Assembly (NCBI GenBank): GCA_009617715.1
Contig: VTFK01000140.1
Span: 992,001-1,056,000, forward strand
Source of the DNA: Plectrocnemia conspersa
Lineage: Eukaryota > Arthropoda > Insecta > Trichoptera > Polycentropodidae
Length of the DNA: 64,000 bases
Reading direction: 5' to 3'
The position numbers and the translations under genes are program-made. Shown here piece after piece: positions 22,080-33,965 of the stretch. Position 1 is the stretch's first letter. Each line of letters opens with the position of its first letter. Under the pieces are notes generated by a model. The model saw only the letters and a program-made list of their open reading frames with translations, was not told where the DNA came from and did not search any database.

Positions 22080-22330
22080 TATTTATTTAAATTAAATCAT
22101 GATCATTATGACCTGACAGGTTACCCCAAAAAAATTAACAATACATTTAATTATTACACAAGAAAGCATAATAAAATATTAAAATTAAATTATACGAACC
22201 AGACCAGTTCTTCGTAGCTGACATTAATTGGATCAATGTGAAATGCCAGCGTATTAAGGAGCCGGATGGCGAAAGCCATAGAACTCTAACGAGCGTTTGA
22301 AGACTTTCCGGAAGTCAAAACTGGAATTCC
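22080..22330 (-). repeat. LINE-like 3' tail fragment
   Basis: ATGACCTGACAGGTTAC near 22110 and TCGTAGCTGACATTAAT near 22210 recur in diverged form at 25900-25930 and 62040-62080, next to TTTATTAAAATTATAACC-type tails. This suggests the 3' end of a LINE family read on the minus strand. No protein is readable. Confidence 0.35.
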
Positions 22331-22395
22331 TTGAGTATAGTTTGATTGTCGACACCGTTCTTCAGTAGTGTGAAGATATGCTTAGTGACACAACT

Positions 22396-22560
22396 TTAGA
22401 ATAACGGAGTTAAATCATTCGAGCAACCAAGATCCGACAATTTTTTAAATAATAGCCCATGATAAACCTTGTCAAAGGTCTTCTCAAAATCCCGACTGAA
22501 TTCCCGCAATGAGATGTTGTCATGGTTTTGGTGAAATACAAGGTTAATAACAATGGAACG
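22396..22560 (-). pseudogene. LINE reverse-transcriptase fragment
   Basis: The minus strand encodes FSRDFEKTFDKVYHGLLFKK and then LSDLGCSND. FxKAFDxVxHxxLxxKL is the motif that contains the first catalytic aspartate of non-LTR reverse transcriptases. The open piece is only about 75 codons and is followed by stops, so it is a truncated relic. Confidence 0.75.
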
Positions 22561-22624
22561 AGCGGGAAAAAATATTCTAGTGTTGACGCAAGCGCAAGTT
22601 GCAAATGCAGCGCCGGCGCACATA

Positions 22625-23740
22625 GCAGGGGCGTGCGTTTAATAAAATGGTAAACCTGAATTATATGCATAAAATTAAATCTATAATAATTATTTTTAAC
22701 GCTAATTATATCTAGTGGGTCGCAAACTAATAAGGACAGTGCCAATATTTTGTGTTTTTTCATGTTCACAATTCTCTCTACTTCTAAATAACTTGGTTAT
22801 GATGGCGATTCCTTTGTTATTTTTGCTACTGGTATCATCACATCACATCACAACACAATTTAAAAAAATAAGGTTATTTCCACGTGGCCCAGCATTTTCG
22901 TGTAAATGCATAATTGAGTCTCATAAATAAATAAATAATAATTATTTTAACGATTTTTAAAATTTTAGTTATACCAAAGTGTAAGTAATTATTACTTATC
23001 TATGTTTTTTAATTGAATTGAGCATGTAAGAATACATAGATTCTTTATACTAAATATGCACGACCTGATTGATTTTATTTTAATCCAGATATTTCAGGTA
23101 TTAATCATCATAAATACTATTGTACATTTTATGATCGCAAAGCGCGAATTTAAAAGCGTTTAGCGCAAAGCAGTAGCGAGCGATAGTGTGCACCGTATTT
23201 AACCAAAAATACAGATAATTTATTCGAGAGTGCAGATGTATTCATTTGACTGCGCAGCGAAAGTGTTTAAAATTATCATTTAATTTTGTATTAACTTATA
23301 TGCAGATCTTTAATCTAAGATACAATCAAATAAAACCATTAAAAAAGGCAACTGTGACGAATGTAATTCGATCCATAACAGTATCTGGACTAAAGCTAGC
23401 CCGATTTGTTTTATTAATAGATACACCATAATCATATACATTGAAATATTTGTATTTTATTTAACAGAAGCAATTTTTTTAATTTTATTTAATTTAATTG
23501 GATTGTCTTTGTGGCTTTATAGTATATTTTATTCGTGTTCAGAATAGTGAATTCAATGCTTTGACATATGAGATTTCTAAGAAATCGGATTGGTTTTTTC
23601 ACTGCTTTTATGTGAAATATGTAATATACAGAAAGAGTTTTGAAATGTATATATAAGGATATTTTATGAAAATAACGAGCCACCGCTAGATGTTTAAAAT
23701 AAACTAAAACTCCACGCGTACAAAGCAAAACAGTAATATA
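22625..23740. other. mostly unrecognised
   Basis: A CAGGGGCGTGCG word at 22627 resembles a hAT end (compare 5017) without a partner. The remainder is AT-rich with no supported gene. Confidence 0.35.
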
Positions 23741-23745
23741 AACAT

Positions 23746-23910
23746 TACCAGGGCTTTTTATAAAACAAAAAGGTACCCGAACTCACTTTTTGTCAAGCAT
23801 TTTACTAAAGAAAATTATATTAAAATATCATTAAAATAAATATAAAGCAGCTTTTCCTATTTTTTAAACTAAAAAATTAAACAAAATTTATTTGAGAGAT
23901 TTATTTATTT
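23746..23910 (-). mobile_element. left-end fragment of the KIAA1586-like hAT
   Basis: CAGGGCTTTTTATAAAACAA, then CCGAACTCACTTTTTGTCAAG and AAAGCAGCTTTTCCTAT, match the 13322 and 55738 ends. It is truncated before any transposase sequence. Confidence 0.75.
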
Positions 23911-23934
23911 AAAAATTTATTGATATGAGAGTAT

Positions 23935-24062
23935 TGGTCAAAGTGTATTCAAACCGAATTATGGTCAATAGAAGGGCGCAAAAACAATTATCACTTCTCG
24001 GAAGTCAAAAATTCACGTTAAAAGCAATAAAATCGCAGTGGGAATAGCAAATAGGAACGATG
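23935..24062. repeat. CCGAATTTTGACCAATAGG-family repeat copy
   Basis: CCGAATTATGGTCAATAGAA and AAAAGCAATAAAATCGCAGT match the family described at 205-480. Confidence 0.65.
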
Positions 24063-24470
24063 AAGCAACAGAAATTGCTTGTAAATAAATAATGATGGTT
24101 CCAAAAATATGATGCTGTGGACGAGTGCCTTGAAGATGACCCACTGAATACATTAATCAGAACCGCGCACAAAAGTTACCTAACAAAAAAATAAATAAAA
24201 ACGCTTGACAAATACAAATGCCTAAAAAATCGCCGTTGCTTTTACTCGATAGAAACGATCCATTTCTCGATCGTACTATAACGTGCAACACAGAGTGTAA
24301 AGCACAAAGTATAAATTTATAACTTGGTATAAACTAATACCACTACAACTATCAAAAACTTGCTTGTTCCTACATTGGTCAATCAAAAAGGTTTAATTCT
24401 CTTGCACGACAATGCGCCTCATCCACTATACTTACAAAATAATGTCTTTCGATTATTAAAATTATTTATT
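24063..24470 (+). pseudogene. mariner-type transposase fragment
   Basis: Near 24370-24450 the plus strand reads VPTLVNQKGLILLHDNAPHP. This matches the stretch NRKGxxxLHDNARPH around the second catalytic aspartate of mariner transposases. The upstream part (from about 24060, DEATEIACK) is compatible with the same protein but is broken by stops. The third-aspartate motif is not found downstream, so the copy is 3'-truncated. It is a different, more decayed copy than the one at 3425. Confidence 0.7.
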
Positions 24471-24479
24471 GGCTTAGAA

Positions 24480-25880
24480 AAATGAAGGTCTTAAACTGAA
24501 ATTAAATTCCTAACAACCTAATTTAATTACATTATTATTATCATCGTCGTTGCTTCGTATTTTTCGCATAATCACCGCAGCGGACATCGCGCACGCGACA
24601 TTAATAATACATGTAATTCGCAAGATACATACTCAAAGCAAATCTGAGCTATTTTGCCAATGAGCAAAGAACAAGCGACATAGCAGGAAAAAATAGCAGA
24701 AAGATCATTAAGTCAATATATATTTTAAAATTATACATGTTAAAAAATCAATTAGTGAACAAGTTATTAAATTAAAATTATATTGCACATCGTCTAAAAT
24801 AGTCTGGATGCGTCTTAATTTAATCTATACGTGGGTGTGTTTTTTAATCGTGTCTAAGGTTGCCAACCCATACAATTCCACGCTTTATTGAGAAGCAACA
24901 TCTTGATTGACGTCAATGCAGCTTTTATCAAGAAGAAGCTTACGAAGTGAAGCTTTCGATTGATCGTAGTCAAATGGAACGAATTTGATTATTCACAATC
25001 ATAACTATCGTTAGCAATGGTGTACGATTCGCAACTGCGATAAGATAGCAACAACAGCCAAATCACAAAAAATAGATAAAATTACATATGATACATATAT
25101 TATATAATATATATAAAAGTCATGAGCATATAAACACAATAAATAAATATATCGTAAAATATATACATTTAGAAACGAGCATATCATAAATTAAAATTGG
25201 TACATGAAATCAGATACATATATTAAATATTGTTTTTCAGTTCAAGATTATGAGATTTTTAGTTATACTTAAAGAATTTATAAATGAATCTATATGAATG
25301 ATAAAGGAGTATCTTAAAGGAGTATATATGCTACAGAGAACACAATGTTGTGTTTAATTCGCACATACATATGTATATAGAAATAAATTAATTGATCGTG
25401 TCGCTTATACGACGAATCCAAGTCATTTTTTCGCATCGAGAGGTAAAAATATAACCGGAAACAAAGTTAATAGTACCTAAAGGAAAAATGTGAGCGGAAA
25501 CTGTTAAAGTAACTATGCATTGAAACAAACTAAAAATAAACCTTGAACGCAGTGTACTTAAACGGCATACAAGACGGATTTAGTAAAAACCGACAGATGT
25601 TTTACATAATGAATTCATATTGCTTTGCATGAACATACTTCGCTTGCGACGCGCATTATCACTACGTTATGTTATTATCAAATAGGCGAGTGATAATGAA
25701 TGACTAAAAAACTTTATCTACAAATGAAATATCAAAAAAAAATAATCAGATAATAATCAAAACAACGTAACTATCAAGATAACAAACCCTACATATTAAA
25801 ATTGGATCACAATTTAATTAACTATTTAATGAAAATATTTATTAATAAATTTTAATTGTCTATAAAATTTTTTTTTTTTT
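24480..25880. other. no recognised gene
   Basis: Mostly AT-rich. 24535-24640 is a small CpG-containing patch (GCAGCGGACATCGCGCACGC) that might be regulatory. No splice pair or element ends are visible. Confidence 0.35.
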
Positions 25881-25884
25881 AATT

Positions 25885-25935
25885 AAATGATCTGAATGGA
25901 TCAGCTCCTCGTAGCTAATATTAAATGAGCAATTT
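25885..25935 (-). repeat. short LINE-tail-like fragment
   Basis: GATCAGCTCCTCGTAGCTAA resembles the 22200 and 62040 fragments. Little more can be said. Confidence 0.25.
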
Positions 25936-26159
25936 ATAAAAAAATTGTCCTATAATTGTTTATGCATTACTGTTGAACAACGAACCCTTTTCCGAAGATT
26001 TATCGAAGAAACCAGACTTCGTTACAATGGAAACATTCTGTATGAAAGTTTTTCGGGGACTAATTTAAAATTCGTTATACTGGGAATGTCGTTATTTCTG
26101 TATTCATTATAAAGAGATAAAAAAATATTTAATATTATAATTTATTTGTTAATGAATGT

Positions 26160-26520
26160 GTTTCTTTATTTCATTGAGGAAATCCACTATTTTATTATTT
26201 TTGCGGATTGTCCTAAGAGTATTATTAAAAAAATTCCCTTGGCCGTACTCATTATCATACCTAACTATCCTTCAATTGTCTCTATTACTAGTATTAAATC
26301 TATGTATTATACATAATCATTAATTTTTAAATGCTCGATAAAATACTCTAGTTGCATATTATACTAAAACATACATCTCCAATATTTCTTGAGCATCAAA
26401 ACATTCAAATCTATCAATCATACTTTTACAACTAGTAAAACTATTTTTATTCAAAGCTACTTTCATTCAATTTTGGTATCATCATTTTATCTAATTTATT
26501 AATCAATATGTTGCACAATA
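26160..26520 (-). pseudogene. LINE reverse-transcriptase C-terminal fragment
   Basis: In the minus direction, fragments read NKNSFTSCKSMIDRFE, AQEILEMYVLV, and finally TLRTIRKNNKIVDFLNEIKK. They parallel NKNRLTNCKSMIDRLE and LVFIYKLENN at 54112-54660. Several stops. Same LINE family. Confidence 0.72.
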
Positions 26521-26531
26521 ATTAAAACGAG

Positions 26532-26583
26532 ATTAATTTTATTTTAACTCTGATTATTGAGTCAGAGGTAAAATAAAATTAAT
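26532..26583. repeat. near-perfect 21-bp hairpin
   Basis: ATTAATTTTATTTTA, one unpaired base, CTCTGA, an 8-base loop, TCAGAG, one base, then TAAAATAAAATTAAT. It could be a short inverted-repeat insertion or a small hairpin RNA. The AT-rich stem argues for caution. Confidence 0.6.
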
Positions 26584-26589
26584 TTGTTT

Positions 26590-27070
26590 ATTTTATAAAA
26601 CACCGCTATTATTTTAGAAAAAGTCTAAATTTGGACACGGGTTTTCTCCTTCTCCTTAATCAAAGAAATTAATTTAGGATGTTTATAAATTCGTAAAGAG
26701 TGAAAGTGAAAAGGATTTTTTAATTAGTGCCGTGGAGTAGCATAAATAATTTGAACAGGTACAATTTCTAGTTGCTAAGGTGATTGGGATCACGATGGAG
26801 TGTTTTCGAAATATGTTTATTTTTAATTTAAGTACAATTTTAAATATATATCTTAATTTGAATATAATAAACATTATTTTTCTATAGTTTTTTTTTTATT
26901 TGTTTTTATAAATTTAAGTTAAATTTTATATACATATGTATATCATAATCGTATTACTCCATGTATATTTATTACACTTAAATTTGTTTAAAAAAATAAG
27001 CATAAAATATTCTAGTGAGTAAATTTTATGTATGACTTTTGAGTGCACAGCAAATGATGAAAACAACTTA
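26590..27070. other. no recognised feature
   Basis: AT-rich sequence with no supported gene or element. Confidence 0.4.
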
Positions 27071-27074
27071 TTAT

Positions 27075-27250
27075 CAAGGACGTCATTGGCGGGAGGTGGG
27101 AGGGGGAGTCAGGTAAAGCCCCCCTTTAATTTGGATAGAAAAATGCATGTCATTTTGAGATTTTTAATGAATTCAAAATATTAAAAAATTATCACTGAGT
27201 GGTCAACTTTTACCCTCCCCCCTCTATAAAAAGCACAAATGACGTCTCTG
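27075..27250. mobile_element. G-rich MITE (CAGGGACGTCATTT family), most complete copy
   Basis: The left end CAAGGACGTCATTGGCGGG and right end AATGACGTCTCTG are inverted. The interior has AATTTGGATAGAAAAATGCA and GAGTGGTCAAC, then a pyrimidine-rich CCCTCCCCCC. No clear duplication was found in the flanks. Confidence 0.78.
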
Positions 27251-27484
27251 ATTCATAACCAAAAATTTTTGGGGACCGGGACCGAACCGATATATACATA
27301 TTTTTTATTGAACTGGAATGAAAAAAATAATGGTCCAATGCCCTCTCAACAGTGATTCTGAGAACTTTAATGGAAGTTTTTCCAGCCAAAACGTTTTAAA
27401 TGGCGAAAGAGATCGGGAAAAGGACAATTATAGCATTTACCGACACTAAAAAAAACGCTTGACAGAAGCCATTTGCCTCTAAAC

Positions 27485-27877
27485 CAATGGTTAGTAGTAA
27501 CCTTATTTCGCGACGGGCCACAACCGAAAACCTGAAAAACCACGCGGACCGCAACTCACAAAAAACCGAGTTATATTTTTATCTAAGATATTTTTTTTAT
27601 ATTAAACAAAACATTTAATGCTGTTATTTTTTATTATTTTTTATATACTAATTAAAAATATGACACATTGTCGCATTTTTCGGAGTGTTATTCGGGGGGT
27701 CTACTGTTACAAATGATAAGTTTACTGATAAGAAATAATGTTTGTAAAAATTAAAGAAAGTAATATTATAATTAATATTTTTTTTTATTTTGGCAATAGT
27801 AAAATCAACGTCAAATAATTGTGGATCGCAGTGATATGAAAAATAAATTTGATTTTAAAAAATGTTGGGAGCCACTG
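27485..27877. mobile_element. hAT-type MITE (CAGTGGCTCCCAAC end)
   Basis: The left end CAATGGTTAGTAGTAACC and the right end, read inward as CAGTGGCTCCCAACA, are diverged inverted repeats. GATTTTAAAAAATGTTGGG... is the usual look of a hAT MITE terminus. The flanks do not show a clean duplication. Part of the interior (GCATTTTTCGGAGTG) recurs inverted near 61690. Confidence 0.6.
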
Positions 27878-28070
27878 ACCTACTTTAAAGAGGTCGAGAC
27901 GATTTCAGGGACAGATAGTAGCGACAAAACTCAAGTTAAGGATTGGTGAATGTGTAAAGGAAGACAGACGAATAGTGACGGGATGTAAGTAATAAAATAA
28001 ATACTCAACAAACGGATATTACCTAAAGACATAAAGGAGATAGAAAGTAGGAAATAATAAACTATTATAA

Positions 28071-28294
28071 CCCTTTAAACGGCAGCGATTTTTTAGTGAG
28101 TCACCGGTTATTTCCCTCACGCGTCTGTATCTCTTTCTTTAAATAAATATAAAATACTTGGCTTACTGAATAAAGAAGCAAAACAATAATATTTTATAAT
28201 AAATAAAAAATATTTTTTAAATAACTCGTAAAATTAATTTGTTTAAAAAAATAATCATCAAAGAACGCACCGATGAGTCGCTGGCGTTAAGTGG
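28071..28294. mobile_element. piggyBac-like MITE
   Basis: The left end CCCTTTAAACGGCAGCGA and the right end, read inward as CCACTTAACGCCAGCGA, are inverted. TTAA lies right outside the right end (28295-28298); the left target is decayed. No transposase. Confidence 0.6.
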
Positions 28295-28299
28295 TTAAA

Positions 28300-29385
28300 T
28301 ATGATATTAGTACATTAATAGTAGTTGATACATTCCTAAGGGCGACCGACCAATCACAGGACAAAAATTAAAGAAAAAATGTTGAAAATTAATAGACTGT
28401 AAAAAATATTTTAATAGAAAGTGATTCAGTAAGGCATGAAATTTCTGTAAATAATTGAAACTTCATACTGAAGATGTCACACATAAAACGTTACTACGTG
28501 AGTCGACCCGAAGAGGGAGAAGCTGAAGATGCATATTAAAATGTGATTATTGATTGGATACAAAATTTAATTATTTGCGCTCTACGGTCACATTCTCATC
28601 GATAATTTCTTGAAGTAAAATACCCAAAATGCACATTGAAGCAGTTTGTGAGCAAGTGAAAAAATATTCTAAATACGGAATGCATGTAATTATCTCTCAT
28701 TCCCTCTCGTCACTTAACACGCGAGCGAGCGAAAAGGAATGTATCTCACCGTACGCGCCAGAAAATGACCCTGTAAAACAATGTTAGCAAAAGTTGGAAA
28801 ATACTTGATTCTGAATAGAATCACCACATACAATTAATAATTCCAATAGTGCCCGAATTTTTATTTTATAATTTTGGTGAGTTTACTAATTTAATATTGT
28901 TTCAGGTTTTTATTAATTTTTTTCGGAATTCCATTCGGAAAAAAAACATATGTATAATAGTATATGTATATTAAAAATAAAACACACTTCTAAAATATGC
29001 CTTGTATTAATAATAATAAACATCTGTCTGATTTCAAAAAAAATTAAAACCAATTATAATTACTTCATAAATATTAGAAGAGCACTTATAAAACCAAATA
29101 TTTAGATCGCCGAGCTAGTTTGATTAATTCGCGGAACTACTTATTGCTCGTTGTTTACCACGATCTTTTCTATTGAAATATTAATTCGGCACAAAACACT
29201 TTTCAATTCTTCATGAATCTATTCCAGTGGTATTTCTTTTCAATGGGATCAAAGATGTGTGTTCTTCGAATAAATTAAAACTGGAATCCGTTCCTCTCAA
29301 AAAAATCCCTTTCGAGGTTCGCTCTTTTAAAATTTAATTCCATATCATTCGAAAGATAAACTAATTTTTGAGATCGTTTCTTTTT
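28300..29385. other. no recognised feature
   Basis: Mostly AT-rich. There is a slightly GC-richer stretch near 28690-28760, with no supported gene or element. Confidence 0.4.
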
Positions 29386-29389
29386 TGTC

Positions 29390-29500
29390 TGGGAGAGCAT
29401 TTGCCACACCTTGAATTTGGCCAGAAAAATGCATGGCAATAATGAATCTTAACGAAATCGAAATATTAAAAAAAAGCTATCAATCCTAAAAAAACAGAAA
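29390..29500. mobile_element. partial G-rich MITE
   Basis: TTGAATTTGGCCAGAAAAAT, TGAATCTTAACGAAATCGAA and AAATATTAAAAAAA match the family interior. The ends are lost. Confidence 0.55.
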
Positions 29501-29559
29501 TTCTCGGGTTATCTCTTAAAAAAACTCGAACTTTTTTTAAATACGTCATTTCAGTGAAA

Positions 29560-29700
29560 TTATATCGAAATATATTTTCATCGATAAATATGTATTTTTA
29601 CCAGTAGAAATATAATTTATCTGGCAGTTGCTAAAACACGTTCGTCCTTTTATTAACAGGCTATTATTCGCCTGTTAATAAAAAGACAAACGTGTGTGAA
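29560..29700. repeat. repeat arm ending in a long hairpin
   Basis: The first part is the TTTTCACTAGTGAAAAT family (ATATTTTCATCGATAAATAT, TTTACCAGTAGAAATATAAT). At 29637-29694, CACGTTCGTCCTTTTATTAA followed by CAGGC pairs with GCCTGTTAATAAAAAGACAA followed by ACGTG around a 7-8 base loop. This gives a stem of about 25 bp with few mismatches, of pre-miRNA size. Confidence 0.65.
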
Positions 29701-29704
29701 ATGT

Positions 29705-30100
29705 ACTTTCTTTTCGTACCGCAAGAATTTATGGTTAAAGATAGGTACTTAATCAAAATAAAGATGTGGTAACTCGAATGATGCATGATTGAAGAAAAAA
29801 ATATACAAACTATATTTTTTTCAAACTCTAATGTTAAAGAAGTGTCATTGAAAAAAACAGTTAAGGTTAAATATTACTCTATATAATAAAAAAATATATA
29901 TACATATATATTGAAAATTAAATTCCAACTATTTCACTACAAAACATTATGAAGATAAGGAATTTATGAAGTCATATATAAATATCATTACAATTTGGAG
30001 TTTGTTGCAAATTTGCAACACCTTGAAACGAAGGGTTAAATTTTGAATTTACGTCTATTGCTTATGCTCCTGATACAATGTGTGTTTTATGTCATAAGAT
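29705..30100. other. no recognised feature
   Basis: AT-rich sequence with no supported gene or element. Confidence 0.4.
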
Positions 30101-30103
30101 ACA

Positions 30104-30128
30104 CTTCGAAACGATTCACGTTTCGAAG
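30104..30128. repeat. 10-bp perfect inverted repeat
   Basis: CTTCGAAACG, five bases, CGTTTCGAAG. It is too small to assign a role. Confidence 0.5.
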
Positions 30129-30268
30129 CGATAAATCACAAAGAGAAAAACATGTATTTTTTTATTAAAAAAAATTAAATTGAACAAATCCTTCATGATT
30201 TATAAATCTTGATAATCTGGCAGATATATTTACAAAATGCAATGTAATTAATCATTACAAGGAAAGAC

Positions 30269-30886
30269 GTAGGGATTCCAATCCCGGGATGAGTCCCGGG
30301 ATTATAAAACATAATCCCAAATTTTTCGGATTGGTTGATTTATCAAGCACAATCGAATTATTATTGACGACATCGTTATATTTCGTGTACAAACTTGCGC
30401 GAGTTGCACGTGTCATCTGTGAATCTTTGAGGCTGTGAGTCTGAACGTGCTTTTTCAGCAGCAGGCTGCTTAGGAACCAAAATCAGATCAAGGCTAAATG
30501 ATAAAACACTTGATGCTTTGATGTTACTTCGTGAGTTTTATTCAAAATAATGTTTTCAATTAATTGTGTCTATGAATGTACATACCTATGTACATACATT
30601 GTCAAAAGTTCATTTTTTTCTTCTCAAATAAATATATAAGACCTTCCCTTTTTTATTTTTATTATATTATTTTCTATTTTAAGTTCAAGAGTAAAATTAT
30701 ACGTACTTATACATTGTACGTTATAAAAAACAGATGTAAAAATATATTGTATTATTCATTTTAAATTATTTGTATCGATAAAATAACATGAAAATAATCC
30801 CGGGACTGGTCCCGGGATCCCGGGATCGACTAATTGTAATACCGAAATCCCGGGATCAAAATTTTGGCCCGGGATTGGAATCCCTA
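30269..30886. mobile_element. hAT-like element with CCCGGG-rich ends (about 618 bp)
   Basis: The termini TAGGGATTCCAATCCCGGG and GGGATTGGAATCCCTA are perfect inverted repeats. Inside each end TCCCGGGA-type palindromes recur: three within about 40 bases on the left, and several between 30796 and 30870 on the right. Near-identical flanks GGAAAGAC (30261) and GGAAAGAG (30887) look like an 8-bp duplication with one change. No transposase is readable in the interior. Confidence 0.85.
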
Positions 30887-30889
30887 GGA

Positions 30890-32195
30890 AAGAGTATTAC
30901 ATTTTTTAATACAAAATATAAAATTGTATCTTTTAAGAGAAAATTATAATTTTGGTTTTCCACTATTAAATTATGTTTTTCCGCATTATATACATGTTTG
31001 AATGAATTAAATTTTAAAGTAGATAAAGAAGTATCTAAAGTATTTTTAGAATACATTGTTTTTAAATTTCGATTTACCATACAAAATAAACAAGGTGTTC
31101 CGTTAATATTTTTAAATTAACAAAAAATGTTCCATCACAGAAAATGTTTAGGAAATCTTGACTTTGACTACGTCTAGGCTTTCTGCAGAAATTTATGGAT
31201 TAAATTCGATCCCCCGATTACACAACGCGCATTTTTCAATATGTATCCAACAGAATCTAAAAAACAATCTTCATATAAAAATAACTTAGCATATGGAGCG
31301 TTTATTTCGGTCATCCGAACTTTGAATCGTTTCAAAAGATACAGAACATCCGCTGAAAGCGTAATAAAACGCCATTATACGTTCATAAATCATAAACTGT
31401 CATAATATACACAAAACAATGGTAATTCAATCAAAAGTTTTGATTAAAACGCAATAAATTATAATTATCTGGTGTAATATAATATGTTTCACTGTTATAT
31501 AACTACAATAATTACATTTTTAATTTTTTTTTAATGCGGTTATAAACTCATATTTTATGAAGTTTTGAAAAAAAAAAAGAAAAACCGATGATACATTTGA
31601 AGTTCAGATGATTTTCGGCAAGAAAGTTACATATTCTTGGTTCCAAAAATAAGAAATTTTAATGTTCCAATAAAAAGTTTCAGATGGGAGAAAAGAAACA
31701 GATTTAATATTAAAAATGTGACAAAAATATAAATGATTTAGATCAAGAATCAGCTTCATTCTATAAGACACAAAATATACAGTGATGTACTTTTGGTATT
31801 GATATATAATATATTTTACAATGCTATTGCTAAATATATTATTGAATATATATAAACGTTAAGTTTTCTCTTGCTGTTTTCTCATCTAATTGTATTTGTA
31901 ATTTAATACCTGTTATAGTTGTCATTAATTGAACACGGATGCTAGACATTTTCACTTTGAATTATATTTAAGTCATTGCGAGTTTCATTGCACCTTACTT
32001 TCAAAAATTATAACACTTTTATTGAAATATAATTAAACAAGTTTTAAATTGATTTTATTATGAGTAAACTATGTAAATCGATCTGTAGATTGTTGAACAA
32101 ATAGGAATACGTTAATGTTTCTCCAACTTATTAATGATTTTGAATTAATCATAATTATATATTCTTACTTTACGCCGATGACTAATTCGATGTTT
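30890..32195. other. no recognised feature
   Basis: AT-rich sequence. The open frames here have low-complexity composition and no family resemblance. Confidence 0.4.
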
Positions 32196-32202
32196 ATAAT
32201 TT

Positions 32203-32523
32203 ATGTGCGCGGTCACAGAAACATTACTAAATTATATTTATGAAATAAGCAACAACATGATTCATTGCACAGAAGTAGTAACTAATTTGGGCTTCATATT
32301 TATATATAAAACGCCTCAAGAATGTTCAGATTTGTTTTTCGATGAGCTCGAAGCATTGTGTACCTTGTATAATCACTTGTTAAATCCGACCTCTTCTAAC
32401 AAAAAGGGTCCAAAAATATTTTTCAGATACATGTATATGAAAGAATATAAATATTATCCATTATTATTTCCCATAAAATTCTGGGATATGATTCACTCGA
32501 GTCGTGTCGACGAGTGTACTTAG
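32203..32523 (+). pseudogene. 106-codon open frame, possibly a decayed transposase piece
   Basis: The longest uninterrupted frame in this part of the window. It has normal-looking protein composition, including TPQECSDLFFDELEALCTLY and YYPLLFPIKFWDM. The latter faintly resembles the PLFPIxLWN segment before the RTNNxxEGWH motif of some MULE-like insect transposases. That motif itself is absent, because the frame ends soon after. I do not firmly recognise it. A host exon without visible splice sites is less likely. Confidence 0.3.
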
Positions 32524-32529
32524 GAAAGC

Positions 32530-33490
32530 AATAAGACTTCCGGTATGAAAAACACACAATCCGGAGATTTTGGATAAACTTCGTTTTTAGATGCCACTAA
32601 ATTATCAGCGCTTATGACGAATAATATTGATTTGTTTTCATCCAGGTACTCGCAGTTGGTGGACACATTGTAGTCTATCCGTTAATTTTATTATTGTAAA
32701 TATGTTTCTATTATTTTTTTGTGTATGATTGTCGAAAAGCTGTAATGCCTCTCTTTACATGTAATTAAATAAATATGTCAGTTAATTATTAAGTATAATA
32801 GAATGAACATGTTTGAGCTGTTGTTATATTTTTGTAATATAAAATATCTATATATCTATGAACGCAAAATCTGATACATTAGTAAATTATAATCCTGTTT
32901 AAAAATAATAAATTTGTATAAAATAGGTTACCGTAATAAATCAATTCTAGTGCTATTTACCGGAATTTGTTAGGATTACGTGTTCATGTTTCTTAATGGA
33001 GTTGAGACATGTAGCATTAAATATTTGTATTATAAATAAAGACCTTCGAGTCTAAGGCGTAGAAGTAAAAGACTATCAATCTGTCAATCGTTTAAGAGCG
33101 GTCAAAAATATCTTTGAAAGCTAAACTTCAAATTGTCAGTACATAATTAATCCTTTCCTCGATATTTATGTATTTAAGTGCTATTGAGTGATGCATGAAT
33201 ATATTAACTGTTTTAATTTACCAATTTTACTAAAAAAATAATCAGAAATGTGTTACATAACAATATTATGATATCGCGGAATAGATAATAGTATATATAT
33301 TTGAGGCGTGTGTCAAAATGTATTGAAATAAAAGCGATAGAAATTTGTAAACGTATTTTTTATGAATTTGTAGTTGAAGATTCAAACAGCAATGAAGACT
33401 ATGCAACAACCAGCTATAAATTATTGATTTATTTAAACAAAATTATACTATATAAGCAAAAAATCTCAAAGCACAACATTGACATATTAT
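32530..33490. other. no recognised feature
   Basis: AT-rich. A 66-codon frame at 33301 has no recognisable motif. Confidence 0.4.
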
Positions 33491-33619
33491 ATCATATGTA
33501 GGGATTAGAATACCGGTATTACTGGTATTGGGGGAATAATTGACGCTCGGTACTACCGGTATTACAAAATGAAATACCAGTAGTACAGAAAATATTTTTT
33601 TATTTTTTTTTAAACCCAT

Positions 33620-33965
33620 GAGGGAGTGATCTCTCGGGTGACGAACAAAGCATTGCAGAGTAACGCAAGCAGGGCCAAAGGGCACGGCCCCTTAGAGATG
33701 TCCGAGGGCCGAGGCTGCAACTAAGGCAGCATATACATCCCTCTGGAATTTTTGGGGGTGTTCTGTTACTAAGATGATACGCAAATGCATGCATTTGCAA
33801 AGCAATGTAGGTCAGCCAACAAGAGCACTAAATGTCGGTCCCGACGTCGGAAGAAATACTAATGAAACTCCGATAAAATATGTAGTACTACGGAGGGTGG
33901 GTCCCGCTCATCCCGCCGTTAAAAGCTGGGTGCCCACCCATAGAGTTGGAATTGTAGTAGTACTG
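33620..33965. other. GC-rich insert within the hAT element
   Basis: GGGCCAAAGGGCACGGCCCC and GGTGGGTCCCGCTCATCCCG are much more GC-rich than the host element. Frames are open on both strands, but I do not recognise a product. It may be captured sequence or another decayed insertion. Confidence 0.35.

Noticed and set aside
24900..24970. AAGCTT palindromes around 24930-24955
   Set aside because: They are short, interrupted and within chance expectation.
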